Of a stretch of 64,000 bases of DNA, positions 43,319 through 51,656 are shown one piece after another. The DNA lies in the NCBI RefSeq assembly GCF_024198175.1, contig NZ_JAJVKV010000003.1:496001-560000 (forward strand), given 5' to 3'. Each line of letters starts with the position of its first letter. Position 1 is the stretch's first letter. A program made the position numbers and the translations under genes. The notes below the pieces were generated by a model. It was not told the origin of the DNA and searched no databases. It was given only the letters and a program-made list of their open reading frames with translations. The DNA comes from Pyxidicoccus xibeiensis. Lineage in GTDB: Bacteria > Myxococcota > Myxococcia > Myxococcales > Myxococcaceae.

Positions 43319-43350
43319 TTGACCTCAAGTGCACTTGAAGCCTTACCCAT
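43319..43350 (+). promoter_or_regulatory. SoxR box in a 19-nt-spacer promoter
   Basis: CCTCAAGTGCACTTGAAG (43323-43340) differs little from the SoxR consensus CCTCAAGTTAACTTGAGG; the inner 14 bases are a perfect palindrome. It lies between TTGACC (43319-43324) as -35 and TACCCA (43344-43349) as -10, a 19-nt spacer, the over-long spacing typical of SoxR-activated promoters. It faces the quinone oxidoreductase gene. Confidence 0.8.
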
Positions 43351-43396
43351 TGACGCCTCTTACGAAGGCCCATGGCCTGGTGACAGGGAGGCAGAC

Positions 43397-44368
43397 ATGC
43401 GTGTGGCACAGGTGACGCGGTTCGGAGGACCGGAGGTGCTGGTGACGGGCGAGGCACCGGAGCCCGTGGCGGGGCCGGGCCAGGTGGTGGTGGACGTGGC
43501 CGCCGCGTCCGTCCTGTTCGTGGAGACGCAGGTCCGGAGCGGCTGGGGGAGACAGTGGTTCCCGGTGCAGCCTCCGTACGTGCCGGGAAACGGCGTGGCC
43601 GGGCACGTGCGCTCCGTGGGCGCGGGCGTGGACCCGGGCTGGGTGGGCCGGCGCGTCGTCACCCGGACCTTGGAGAACGGTGGCTATGCCGAGCGGGCTC
43701 TGGCCTCGGTGGAGGAGCTGATTCCGGTGCCGGACGGGCTGGGCCTGCGCGAGGCGGCGGCGCTCATCCATGACGGCACCACGGTGATGGGGCTGGCCGA
43801 GTCCCAGCGCCTGCGCGCCGGAGAGTGGGTGCTCATCACCGCGGCGGGCGGCGGCCTTGGACTGATGCTCGTGCAGGTGGCTCGCGCGGCGGGTGCTCGC
43901 GTCATCGGCGCCGCGCGTGGCAAGGCGAAGCTGGGCCTGGTCCGCGAGCAGGGCGCCGAGGTCGTGGTGGACTACTCCGAGCCGGGATGGGTCGAGCGGG
44001 TGCGAGAGGTGACCGGAGGCAAGGGACCCGACCTCGTGCTCGACGGAGCTGGCGGTGAGGTGGGCCGGGCCGCGTTCGAGGTGACGGCGCGCGGCGGCCG
44101 GTTCTCGGCGCACGGTGCGCCCAGCGGCGGCTTCACGCGGACTTCCCCGGAGGAGGCGGAGCGGCGGGGCGTGACGGTGCGAGGCATCGAGCAGGTGCGC
44201 TTCGGCCCCGCGGAGGCGAAGCGGATGGCGGAGCGGGCCATCGCCGAGGCGGCGGCGGGCCGGCTCCGGCCCATCATCGGGCAGTCCTTCCCGCTGGAGC
44301 AGGCCGCCGCCGCGCACGCCGCGCTGGAGGGCCGGCACACCGTGGGCAAGACGCTGCTGGAGCCCTGA
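43397..44368 (+). CDS. Zinc-independent quinone oxidoreductase (MDR family), SoxR target
   Basis: A 323-residue medium-chain dehydrogenase/reductase of the NADPH:quinone reductase (zeta-crystallin) type. It has a GroES-like N-terminal domain and a Rossmann domain with VLITAAGGGLGLMLVQVARA. No zinc-ligand cysteines are visible. GGGAGG lies just before ATG 43397; the open frame continues upstream across the SoxR box and is not coding there. Two-electron reduction of quinones would protect from redox cycling, which fits its SoxR control. Confidence 0.9.
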   Translation: MRVAQVTRFGGPEVLVTGEAPEPVAGPGQVVVDVAAASVLFVETQVRSGWGRQWFPVQPPYVPGNGVAGHVRSVGAGVDPGWVGRRVVTRTLENGGYAERALASVEELIPVPDGLGLREAAALIHDGTTVMGLAESQRLRAGEWVLITAAGGGLGLMLVQVARAAGARVIGAARGKAKLGLVREQGAEVVVDYSEPGWVERVREVTGGKGPDLVLDGAGGEVGRAAFEVTARGGRFSAHGAPSGGFTRTSPEEAERRGVTVRGIEQVRFGPAEAKRMAERAIAEAAAGRLRPIIGQSFPLEQAAAAHAALEGRHTVGKTLLEP

Positions 44369-44446
44369 GTCCAGGGCCACCCGCGCAGGGAGGGAGGTTG
44401 ACCTGACAGCGGGCCCGGCTCCGTATCCAATAGGAGCGGCGCCCGC

Positions 44447-44467
44447 CTCGTCCTCCGGTCGGACGAG
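44447..44467. repeat. 7-bp stem-loop before the glycosyltransferase gene
   Basis: CTCGTCC and GGACGAG (44461-44467) pair exactly around a 7-nt loop, 33 nt before the ATG. It may be a leader hairpin or an operator. A TTGACC at 44398-44403 is a possible -35 without a clear -10. Confidence 0.3.
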
Positions 44468-44500
44468 CCCACCCGGTCGCTGCCGGTATCCTGCCCGCCC

Positions 44501-45814
44501 ATGGCCCGCTTCCTCCTCGCCACCATCCCCCTCACCGGTCATTTCAATCCTGGAGCACCCATTGCGCGCAGGCTCGTCGAGCGCGGGCACGAGGTGCGCT
44601 GGTACACCGGCAGCCTCTTCCGCTCCAAGGTGGAGGCCACCGGGGCGCGCTATGTGCCCATGCGGGCCACGAAGGACTTCCATGACACCACCATCGGCGA
44701 GGTGTTCCCCGAGCGCGCGGGCCTGAGCGACTTCGCGAAGCTGAAGTTCGACCTCACGCGCTTCTTCATCGACTCGGCGCCCGGACAGCTCGCGGACCTG
44801 GAGGCCGAGCTGCGGGACTTCCCGGCGGATGTCGTCGTCTGCGACACGGGCTTCCTCGGTGCGTCCCTCCTCCAGGAGCGGCGCGGGCTGCCGTGGGCCG
44901 CCTTCGGCATCACCGCGATGACCGTGGCCAGCGCGGACACCGCGCCCTTCGGCCTGGGGATGAGGCCGGGCAGCTCGCCGCTGATGCGGCTGCGTAACCG
45001 CGCGCTCGCCTGGGGCGTGAGCCACATCGTGTTCCGGGACGTCAATGCGCACTACAACCGCATGCGCGCCGGGCTCGGCCTGCCCTCCTCGAACAAGCCC
45101 ATCTTCGACGTCCCCGTGTCTCCCTTCCTCTACCTCCAGGGCACGGTGCCGTCCTTCGAGTACCCGCGCAGTGATTTGCCTCCGCAGGTCCACTTCATCG
45201 GCCCGTTCCTGCCGGAGTCCCCGGCCGGGTGGACACCGCCGTCATGGTGGAGCGAGGTGATGGAGTCGCGGCGCCCCGTGGTCCATGTCACGCAGGGGAC
45301 CCTGGCGACGGAGGCGCCCGACCTTATCCTCGCCACGCTCCGGGGGCTCGCGGACGAGGACGTCTGGGTGATTGCCGCCACGGGAGGCCAGCCGCTGGAG
45401 TGGCTGGGCGCGGGCCCCTTCCCCGCCAATGCGCGGCTGGAGCGATTCATCCCCTACGCTCACCTGATGCCGCACGTCTCGGTGATGGTGACCAATGGCG
45501 GCTATGGCGGCGTCCAGTGCGCGCTGGCGCAGGGCGTCCCCCTGGTGTGTGCGGGCACCTCGGAGGAGAAGCCCGAGATTGGCAACCGCGTCACCTGGGC
45601 GGGCGTGGGCGTGAACCTCAAGACGAAGACGCCGACGCCCGAGCAGGTGCGGCGCGCGGTGCGGACCCTGCTCGACACGTCGGGCTTCCGCCAAAACGCC
45701 CAGCGGCTCCAGGCGGAGATTGCCACACACGATGCGCCCACCCGCGCCGCAGAGTTGCTGGAGCAGCTTGCCCAGACGCGAGCGCCGGTGCTCTTGACCC
45801 GCTCGGGCGGCTGA
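44501..45814 (+). CDS. UDP-glycosyltransferase (MGT/UGT family)
   Basis: A 437-residue GT1-type enzyme. The N-terminal acceptor domain starts RFLLATIPLTGHFNPGAPIA, with the His that acts as base in plant and macrolide glycosyltransferases. The donor domain has VVHVTQGTLATEAPDLILAT and YAHLMPHVSVMVTNGGYGGV; the usual HGG.GS signature reads NGGYGG, so the first His is replaced by Asn. It could glycosylate a secondary metabolite, a lipid or an antibiotic. No resistance or biosynthesis gene adjoins it. Confidence 0.88.
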   Translation: MARFLLATIPLTGHFNPGAPIARRLVERGHEVRWYTGSLFRSKVEATGARYVPMRATKDFHDTTIGEVFPERAGLSDFAKLKFDLTRFFIDSAPGQLADLEAELRDFPADVVVCDTGFLGASLLQERRGLPWAAFGITAMTVASADTAPFGLGMRPGSSPLMRLRNRALAWGVSHIVFRDVNAHYNRMRAGLGLPSSNKPIFDVPVSPFLYLQGTVPSFEYPRSDLPPQVHFIGPFLPESPAGWTPPSWWSEVMESRRPVVHVTQGTLATEAPDLILATLRGLADEDVWVIAATGGQPLEWLGAGPFPANARLERFIPYAHLMPHVSVMVTNGGYGGVQCALAQGVPLVCAGTSEEKPEIGNRVTWAGVGVNLKTKTPTPEQVRRAVRTLLDTSGFRQNAQRLQAEIATHDAPTRAAELLEQLAQTRAPVLLTRSGG

Positions 45815-45963
45815 TTCGCGACGCAGATGCGTCCTGAATGCGCCAGCAACGGGTCGAGCCCCGGGCGGAATGAACGTTCCTTCCAGGCTCCGCGGCGGCC
45901 CGGGCCGAGTCCTCGATGAGTTGCAAGACCCTGGTGCGGCTCGAATGAGGCGCCTGCTTCCAC

Positions 45964-46551
45964 TCACTTCAGCGCGGGCCGCAGACCATCCAGCAGGATG
46001 GTCAGGTAGCGCTCGGCGGAGCCCCGTGAGTCGGCGCCGATGCTCACCGCGTGGGCGACGCCGCACATCAGCCGCCGGACATCGTCAGGGCCCACCTCCG
46101 GCCGCACGACGCCCGAGCGGTGGGCCCGGGCCAGCAGGCGCCGGGTCGCCGCGCCGAGTTCTACCTTCAGCTTTGACGTCAGCGGGCTGGCGTCCTGGGG
46201 CGCGTTGAGGACCTCCGCGAGCCCCACGTCCGCCAGCATCAGGTCCAGCAGCGCATGCAGGAAACGCTGGATGCCCTGGCGCGCGTTGTCCGCCTCCTCC
46301 GCCTCGCGCGCAGTGTCGAGCAGCGCCTGGAGGTGCTCGCGCACCAGCGCCTCCAGCAGGTCCTGTCGTGTGGGGAAGTGGCGGTACACCGTGCCCACGC
46401 CCACGCCCGCCTCGCGCGCAATCAAGTTCATCTGCAGCGAGGAGTCACCGTTCGCGAGCTGCTCGCGCGCCACGACCAGCACGCGCTCCCGGTTGCGCGC
46501 GGCATCGGCCCGCAGCGGCCCCTCTTCCGGTGGTGCCTCCCGTTTCTTCAT
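45964..46551 (-). CDS. TetR-family regulator, divergent from an SDR gene
   Basis: A 195-residue regulator with the HTH NLIAREAGVGVGTVYRHFPT, and a C-terminal domain like the SACE_7040-type TetR family (GIQRFLHALLDLMLADVGLA). ATG 46551. Its upstream region holds three copies of GGAT-N5-ATCC, so it probably represses itself and the SDR gene. The inducer is unknown; most such pairs sense a small lipophilic molecule that the dehydrogenase converts. Confidence 0.9.
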   Translation of the reverse strand: MKKREAPPEEGPLRADAARNRERVLVVAREQLANGDSSLQMNLIAREAGVGVGTVYRHFPTRQDLLEALVREHLQALLDTAREAEEADNARQGIQRFLHALLDLMLADVGLAEVLNAPQDASPLTSKLKVELGAATRRLLARAHRSGVVRPEVGPDDVRRLMCGVAHAVSIGADSRGSAERYLTILLDGLRPALK

Positions 46552-46569
46552 GACGACAGTCTAACAAAC

Positions 46570-46643
46570 CGGATGCCCCATCCGATTGGATTGCGCATCC
46601 ATTTCGCCGCCTTTATTACCGGCCCAAGTGGATAACTCATCCG
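46570..46643. promoter_or_regulatory. Triple operator GGAT-N5-ATCC between tetR and SDR genes
   Basis: Three perfect 4+4 inverted repeats with the same 5-nt spacer occur here: CGGATGCCCCATCCG (46570-46584), TGGATTGCGCATCCA (46587-46601) and TGGATAACTCATCCG (46629-46643). The outer base pair is also complementary in the first two. The first two centres are 17 bp apart and the third 42 bp further, near the SDR start. This arrangement fits cooperative binding by the adjacent TetR. Confidence 0.75.
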
Positions 46644-46690
46644 CTTCATCGGCCGGGGCGCCCTCGCTGGCGCCCACGGAGGGCATTGCC

Positions 46691-47548
46691 ATGGAAACGC
46701 AGGGGCAGGATCGGACGGCGCTCATCACTGGGGCCAGCTCCGGCATCGGGCTCGAGCTGACGCGCAGGATGCTCTCGGAGGGCTGGCAGGTCGTCGCGCT
46801 CAACCGCTCGGAGTTCCCCCAGGACGACCCGCTCCTCCGGGACAGCCTGGGCACGGGGCGGCTGCGCGTCTACCGGGCGGACCTCTCCGACTTCGACAGC
46901 CTGAGGGCCGCGGTGGCGCAGATAAAGGCCCGGGAGGCGAAGCTCGACGTGCTGTTCAACAACGCGGGCGGCAGCTTCCCGGAGCTCACCTTCTCCAAGC
47001 AGGGGCGCGAGCTGCACTACGAGGTCCAGACGGTGGTGCCCTACATCCTCTTCATGGAGCTCAAGGAGCTGCTGCGCAAAGGCAGCTTGAGGACGGTCAT
47101 CAACACCTCCACCAACGCCTTCGACTTCATCAGGCGGTTCGACGCAGACACGCTGGAGCGGCCTCCCACCTTCAAGAAGCTCCTGGGCCCCTACGCCGCC
47201 ACCAAGCTGGCGATGGCGCTTTGGACGCGCGAGGTCGCGCCCCTGGCCGCCGCCGACGGAATCACCCTCCGCAGCGTGGACCCCGGCGGCAACAACACGC
47301 TGCGGGGCCCGAAGACGTCGGGGCTCCCCTTCTACGCGGTCATCCTCATGAAGCTGTTCATGCCCCACCCGAGCCGGGGCGCCTCGCTGCTGTACGAAGG
47401 GGCCCTGGGCACACGAGAGAAGGGGTCCGGGGTCTACCTCCGGAATGGCGTGGCGCGGGAGCTCCGGTTCCGCGAGCAGGGAGCAAAGGTATTGGACCGT
47501 GTGCGCGCCATCCACGAGCGGGAGTTCGTGAGGCCCGCCCGAGCCTGA
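46691..47548 (+). CDS. SDR-family NAD(P)-dependent oxidoreductase
   Basis: A 285-residue short-chain dehydrogenase. Cofactor motif TALITGASSGIGLELT, NNAG (VLFNNAGGSFPEL) and the catalytic YAATKLAM (Tyr-x3-Lys) are all present; the serine is in INTSTNAF. The long C-terminus resembles retinol-dehydrogenase/WWOX-like SDRs. ATG 46691 lies 47 nt after the third operator. The physiological substrate is unknown, but the TetR gene opposite suggests induction by it. Confidence 0.9.
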   Translation: METQGQDRTALITGASSGIGLELTRRMLSEGWQVVALNRSEFPQDDPLLRDSLGTGRLRVYRADLSDFDSLRAAVAQIKAREAKLDVLFNNAGGSFPELTFSKQGRELHYEVQTVVPYILFMELKELLRKGSLRTVINTSTNAFDFIRRFDADTLERPPTFKKLLGPYAATKLAMALWTREVAPLAAADGITLRSVDPGGNNTLRGPKTSGLPFYAVILMKLFMPHPSRGASLLYEGALGTREKGSGVYLRNGVARELRFREQGAKVLDRVRAIHEREFVRPARA

Positions 47549-47562
47549 GCGACCTGCCGCGC

Positions 47563-49551
47563 TCAGGCCAGCACGGACCTGCCCTTGCGCAGCAGGTTGA
47601 AGAGCTTGTACCTGTCGAGCCCTTCGGAGGAGAAGGCAGCACGGGCGAAGACCTTCTTCAGCGCGGCGTCCGACTCGTCGAACTCCTCGCGCTCGAAGTG
47701 GTGACGGGCCTTCACGCGGGCCACCACGTTGTGGTCGTCCTCGATGACCACGTCCGCCTTCAGCGTCCCCCCCACCAGGAGCGAGTGGTCGTTGTAGTGG
47801 CCCCACACGACCTGGGCCACCAGGTCCTCGCCCACCACCACCTCTCCGCTCGTGTCCAACCCGGTGGCGCGCAACGAGCCGCCCACCACCAGGAGCCCTT
47901 CCGGGCCCGCGTTGCGCAGCACACCTTCCACCGTCAGGTTCCCCGTCACGAGCAGCGGGCCGGAGAGGTTCACGTCCTTCTTCACCGTGAGGTCGCCTCG
48001 CACGAAGCGGGGCGCCTTGGAGAAGGACGGAGTCTTCTGCTCGGGTGGCAGGACGGCACGGGCGAGCTCCACCACCGCCATGGCCGTCCACGCCGGCACG
48101 CCCTGGAGCGCCGTCGCGGCCTGGTCCCAGGAGGTCGCACCTCCCAGCGCGAGGCTCTTGAGGACGCGCTCCACGTCCTCCACGTCCTCGTCCTCGTAGT
48201 ACCAGGCCTTGAGCAGCGCCTTCTTCCGGCGCGCCAGCTCATCCAGGACGGACTGCACGTCCAGACCTCCGGCACCGCCGGAGGGAGCCTTCGCCCCCAT
48301 GAGCTCGGCGAGGTGCGGGTTGTTGTGGTCCAGCGCTTCCTGCACGGGAGTCCGCCGGTTCGCATCCTTGCGGTTGGCATCCGCTCCCGCCTGGAGCAGG
48401 ACCTCGATGACCGGCCCGCGCTCATGGAAGCGCGCGTGCACGTGCAGCGGCGTCCAGCCCTTCCCCGCGTTGGGGTCGGCGCCGGCGTCGAGGAGCGCCC
48501 GGGCCACCTCCGGCTGTCGTGCCAGGAAGAGCGCCGTCCGGCCATTGTTGTCGAACGCATCCACCGGCACCCCTCCCCGGGCGAGCACGGGGACGCAGGA
48601 CACGGCCCCATACTCGGCGGCGGCGTGCAGGGCCGTGGCCTTGCCTTCGGCGGTGACCCCTGGGGAGAGTCCCAGGCGGAGCAGCTCCTTCACCAGCGCC
48701 GCGTCGTCCACCATCGTGGCCAGGTGGAGAGCGCCTTGCTTCCCGCTGTCTCGCGCCTCCAGGTTCGCCCCCAGCGCACGCAGGGCCAGCACCCGGCCCA
48801 CCCGCCCCGCATCGCGGAAACCGGGGCCGTAGTCGCCGGTCCTGGCATCCAGCCCCGCCGCGAGGAGGAGCCCCTCATCCAGCGCCTTGCCCTTCTGTCC
48901 CTTGGGACGGACCGCGGGCTTCTTCCTGCGCAGCCACGCGACGAAGCCCTCGTCGGAGAACGCTCCCTCCAGGCCCTGGAAGTTGAGCGGGTCGTCGTCG
49001 CCCTCCGCGTCGAAGGCCCGCAGCTCCGGCGCCGCCTCGACCCGGGCGAGCAGCTCCTGGTACCCCTGCTTGCCTCGGGCCAGCAGTCGCCAGGCCTCGA
49101 GTCCCCGCAGAGCACGGGCGTGGTCCACGAGCTCCCGCAGGCCATGGGCCTCCTCCAGCGCGGACTCCACCGCGTCGAGCGAGGCCGGCGCAGGCCGGCC
49201 CTTCACCACCTCTTCCGCCCACTGACTCAAGGCCAGGGAGCGGGCCCGCTGGGCATCACTCAGCTTTCCGCCGGGCTTCGTGCCCCGGGTCAGCTCGAGG
49301 ATGCGGTCACGAATCCGCCAGTGCTCCGCCTTGAGCTCGCGCTCCCAGCGCAGGGGGTCCACCCGCCTCGACGGGTCCAGCGACCAGTTGAGGGCGTGCA
49401 GCGCCCGGAGGTGGTCCGGCTCCGCCGCCAGCACCTGACGCAGGAGCGGAATGGCCTCATCGAAGTCGAGCGACGACTCGTCGAGCAGCCGGTCCACCTT
49501 CTTCATCAGCGCGGCGACATTCACCTTCTTCGGAGCCTGGGTGCGGGGCAT
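47563..49551 (-). CDS. Ankyrin-repeat protein with bactofilin-like beta-helix module
   Basis: A 662-residue cytoplasmic protein. Residues about 1-230 are helical and unrecognised (TPR-like AIPLLRQVLAAEPDHLRALH at the start). About 250-430 are ankyrin repeats (GALHLATMVDDAALVKELLR, TALHAAAEYGAVSCVPVLAR, TPLHVHARFHERGPVIEVLL). The last ~170 residues are the strand-turn module FVRGDLTVKKDV, GPLLVTGNLTVEGVL, LLVVGGSLRATGL, NDHSLLVGGTLKADV, EDDHNVVARV, ending LLRKGRSVLA. The same module ends the PD-(D/E)XK-like protein at 21279-22874. ATG 49551 (MPRTQAPKKVNVAALMKK); the open frame upstream has no coding character. Confidence 0.75.
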   Translation of the reverse strand: MPRTQAPKKVNVAALMKKVDRLLDESSLDFDEAIPLLRQVLAAEPDHLRALHALNWSLDPSRRVDPLRWERELKAEHWRIRDRILELTRGTKPGGKLSDAQRARSLALSQWAEEVVKGRPAPASLDAVESALEEAHGLRELVDHARALRGLEAWRLLARGKQGYQELLARVEAAPELRAFDAEGDDDPLNFQGLEGAFSDEGFVAWLRRKKPAVRPKGQKGKALDEGLLLAAGLDARTGDYGPGFRDAGRVGRVLALRALGANLEARDSGKQGALHLATMVDDAALVKELLRLGLSPGVTAEGKATALHAAAEYGAVSCVPVLARGGVPVDAFDNNGRTALFLARQPEVARALLDAGADPNAGKGWTPLHVHARFHERGPVIEVLLQAGADANRKDANRRTPVQEALDHNNPHLAELMGAKAPSGGAGGLDVQSVLDELARRKKALLKAWYYEDEDVEDVERVLKSLALGGATSWDQAATALQGVPAWTAMAVVELARAVLPPEQKTPSFSKAPRFVRGDLTVKKDVNLSGPLLVTGNLTVEGVLRNAGPEGLLVVGGSLRATGLDTSGEVVVGEDLVAQVVWGHYNDHSLLVGGTLKADVVIEDDHNVVARVKARHHFEREEFDESDAALKKVFARAAFSSEGLDRYKLFNLLRKGRSVLA

Positions 49552-49700
49552 GCGCGGCACGCTGCCACAGCGCGCGGCCGCGCGGGTCGGAAAGAAGGGC
49601 CCGGAGCCGCTTCCCCGGGTTGCACATGCAATCGCGCTCCGCGCGGTGCGTAGGGCTTCCGCGGCAACCACCCTGCACTGCTCCCTCGAGGATATCCGCC

Positions 49701-51494
49701 ATGCTCGCTCAAGCCCGCGCCCGACTGGGGCTCCCACTGCTATTGGTGTCACTCGCGCAGGGGGTGGGCGTGGCCCAGCCCGCGGCTCTCCCGGGCCCGG
49801 ACTCCGCGAAGCAGCTCGTTGGCACCTGGGGCGGGGAGCGTGTCTTCGGTCCCGAGGTGCAAGGTGAGCTCACGCTCTTGCGAGAGCGCGGTACGTGGCT
49901 CCTTCGAGTGGGCGGCTTCGAGGCCCAGGGCAAGGAAGAAAAGAAGATGCTCTCCGTCAGCCTCCCCGGAGGCCAGGGCGAGCTGCGTGGCGCGCTGACG
50001 CCGGACGGCAAGCGCTTCCTGGGGCACTGGATTCAGCCCGCCGTTGTCGTGGGCGGCGTCCGCTACGCCACGCCCGTCGAGCTGCGCGCCCTCCAGAAGG
50101 ACGCCTGGCGAGGCACCGTGAAGCCGATGGAGGACCGCTTCACCCTGTACCTCCTCGTCCAGGAAGCGGCCGATGGCACCGTCCAAGCCGTCATCCGCAA
50201 CCCGGAGAAGAACTTCCTGAGGCAGGCCTCGTTCACGGTCGCGATGACGGGGGACACCGTCCGGCTCGAGCCGCGTGGCGGCGGCGGCCCGCGCTTCCAG
50301 GGCACCTACGACGCGAAGACGGGGAGGCTGGCCCTGCCCTTCATGTTCCTGGGCACGTTCGACCTCACCCGACGGGAGCGAGACCAGGCCGTGAGCCTCT
50401 ACCCGCGCACTCCGGCACCGGGCCCGTACACCTACCGCAAGCCCGTCGCGGAGGAGGATGGCTGGGCCACCGCGTCGCTCTCGGACGTGGGCATGGAGGC
50501 GGGCCCCATCCAGGAGCTGGTGCAGCGCATCCTCGACGCCCCACCGGCGGACCCGGCCGCGCCCCTCATCCACGGGCTGCTCATCGCCCGCCACGGGAAG
50601 CTCGTCGTCGAGGAGTACTTCCACGGCTACGACAAGGAGCGCCCGCACGACCTCCGCTCCGCCGCGAAGACCTTCGCGCCCGCGCTCGTGGGCATCGCCA
50701 GTGAGCAGGGCGCACGCGTGCGGCCGGAGACGCCCGTGTACCCGCTGTTCCCCGAACACAAGGACTCCGGCGCGCCCGACCCGAGGAAGGCCCGCCTGAC
50801 GGTGGAGCACCTGATGACGATGACGTCGGGGCTCGCATGCGACGACGACAACTCCGAGTCCCCGGGCAACGAGAACACGCTCCAGGAGCAGGAGTCCGAC
50901 TGGTACACATACACGCTGAACCTTCCGATGGAGCGCGAGCCGGGCGCGGAGCAGGCCGTGTACTGCTCGGCGGGCATGAACCTGCTCGGCGGCGTGCTGC
51001 GCAACACGACGGGCACGTGGCTGCCGGACCTCTTCGCGCGCTCACTGGCGGCGCCGCTCCAGATGCGCGGCTACCACCTCAACCTCACGCCCTCGGGCGA
51101 GGCGTACCTGGGCGGCGGCTTCCACCTGCGCCCGCGGGACGCACTGAAGCTGGGACAGCTCTACCTGGCGGGCGGCGTGTGGAACGGGCGGCGCGTCGTC
51201 AGCAAGCGCTGGGTGGAGCGCTCCACCGCGCGCCACTCCGTCATGAGCCCCGAGCGGACCTACGGCTATGCCTGGTGGCGACACGAGCTGAAAGTCGGAG
51301 ACCGCGTCTATGCGGAGTACGAGGCCGGCGGAAACGGCGGGCAGTACATCATGGTCGTCCCGGAGCTCGACCTCACCGTGATGTTCACCGGAGGCAACTA
51401 CAGTCAATTCGCAGTATGGAAGAAGTTCCGGGAGGAGCTGCTGCCGCGCTACATCCTCGCCGCCGCACGGAGCCAGGCGGCTCAGCGAGATTGA
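49701..51494 (+). CDS. Exported serine hydrolase, beta-lactamase/DD-peptidase fold (class C-like)
   Basis: A 597-residue protein with signal peptide LGLPLLLVSLAQGVGVAQPA. Residues about 35-230 are an N-terminal beta-rich domain of unknown family. The C-terminal ~350 residues are the beta-lactamase-like hydrolase: nucleophile motif SAAK in DLRSAAKTFAP, AVYCSAGMNLLGGVLR as the YxN-like element, and EAGGNGGQYIMVVPELD near the third motif. EstB-type esterases and D-aminopeptidases belong here. ATG 49701 precedes the signal; an ATG at 49620 is not signal-compatible. Substrate: an ester or peptide, not a drug prediction. Confidence 0.85.
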   Translation: MLAQARARLGLPLLLVSLAQGVGVAQPAALPGPDSAKQLVGTWGGERVFGPEVQGELTLLRERGTWLLRVGGFEAQGKEEKKMLSVSLPGGQGELRGALTPDGKRFLGHWIQPAVVVGGVRYATPVELRALQKDAWRGTVKPMEDRFTLYLLVQEAADGTVQAVIRNPEKNFLRQASFTVAMTGDTVRLEPRGGGGPRFQGTYDAKTGRLALPFMFLGTFDLTRRERDQAVSLYPRTPAPGPYTYRKPVAEEDGWATASLSDVGMEAGPIQELVQRILDAPPADPAAPLIHGLLIARHGKLVVEEYFHGYDKERPHDLRSAAKTFAPALVGIASEQGARVRPETPVYPLFPEHKDSGAPDPRKARLTVEHLMTMTSGLACDDDNSESPGNENTLQEQESDWYTYTLNLPMEREPGAEQAVYCSAGMNLLGGVLRNTTGTWLPDLFARSLAAPLQMRGYHLNLTPSGEAYLGGGFHLRPRDALKLGQLYLAGGVWNGRRVVSKRWVERSTARHSVMSPERTYGYAWWRHELKVGDRVYAEYEAGGNGGQYIMVVPELDLTVMFTGGNYSQFAVWKKFREELLPRYILAAARSQAAQRD

Positions 51495-51656
51495 CTTGCC
51501 GTAGGCCGTGGTGCCGCCAGGCATGACCGGGGCAAGCCCACCCTCTCGCTACCGGGCCCGTCAGGCACCTTGACGTCGATGGACCTGTACGGGGACCTCC
51601 GGACACGGTGAGCAGACACACCCTCGGCCATGAGTGGGCTCCCGGCCCCGCGGGGA

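Noticed and set aside
43247-43396. Upstream extension of the quinone oxidoreductase from an earlier start
   Set aside because: It would translate the promoter and the SoxR box; a good ribosome binding site stands before ATG 43397.
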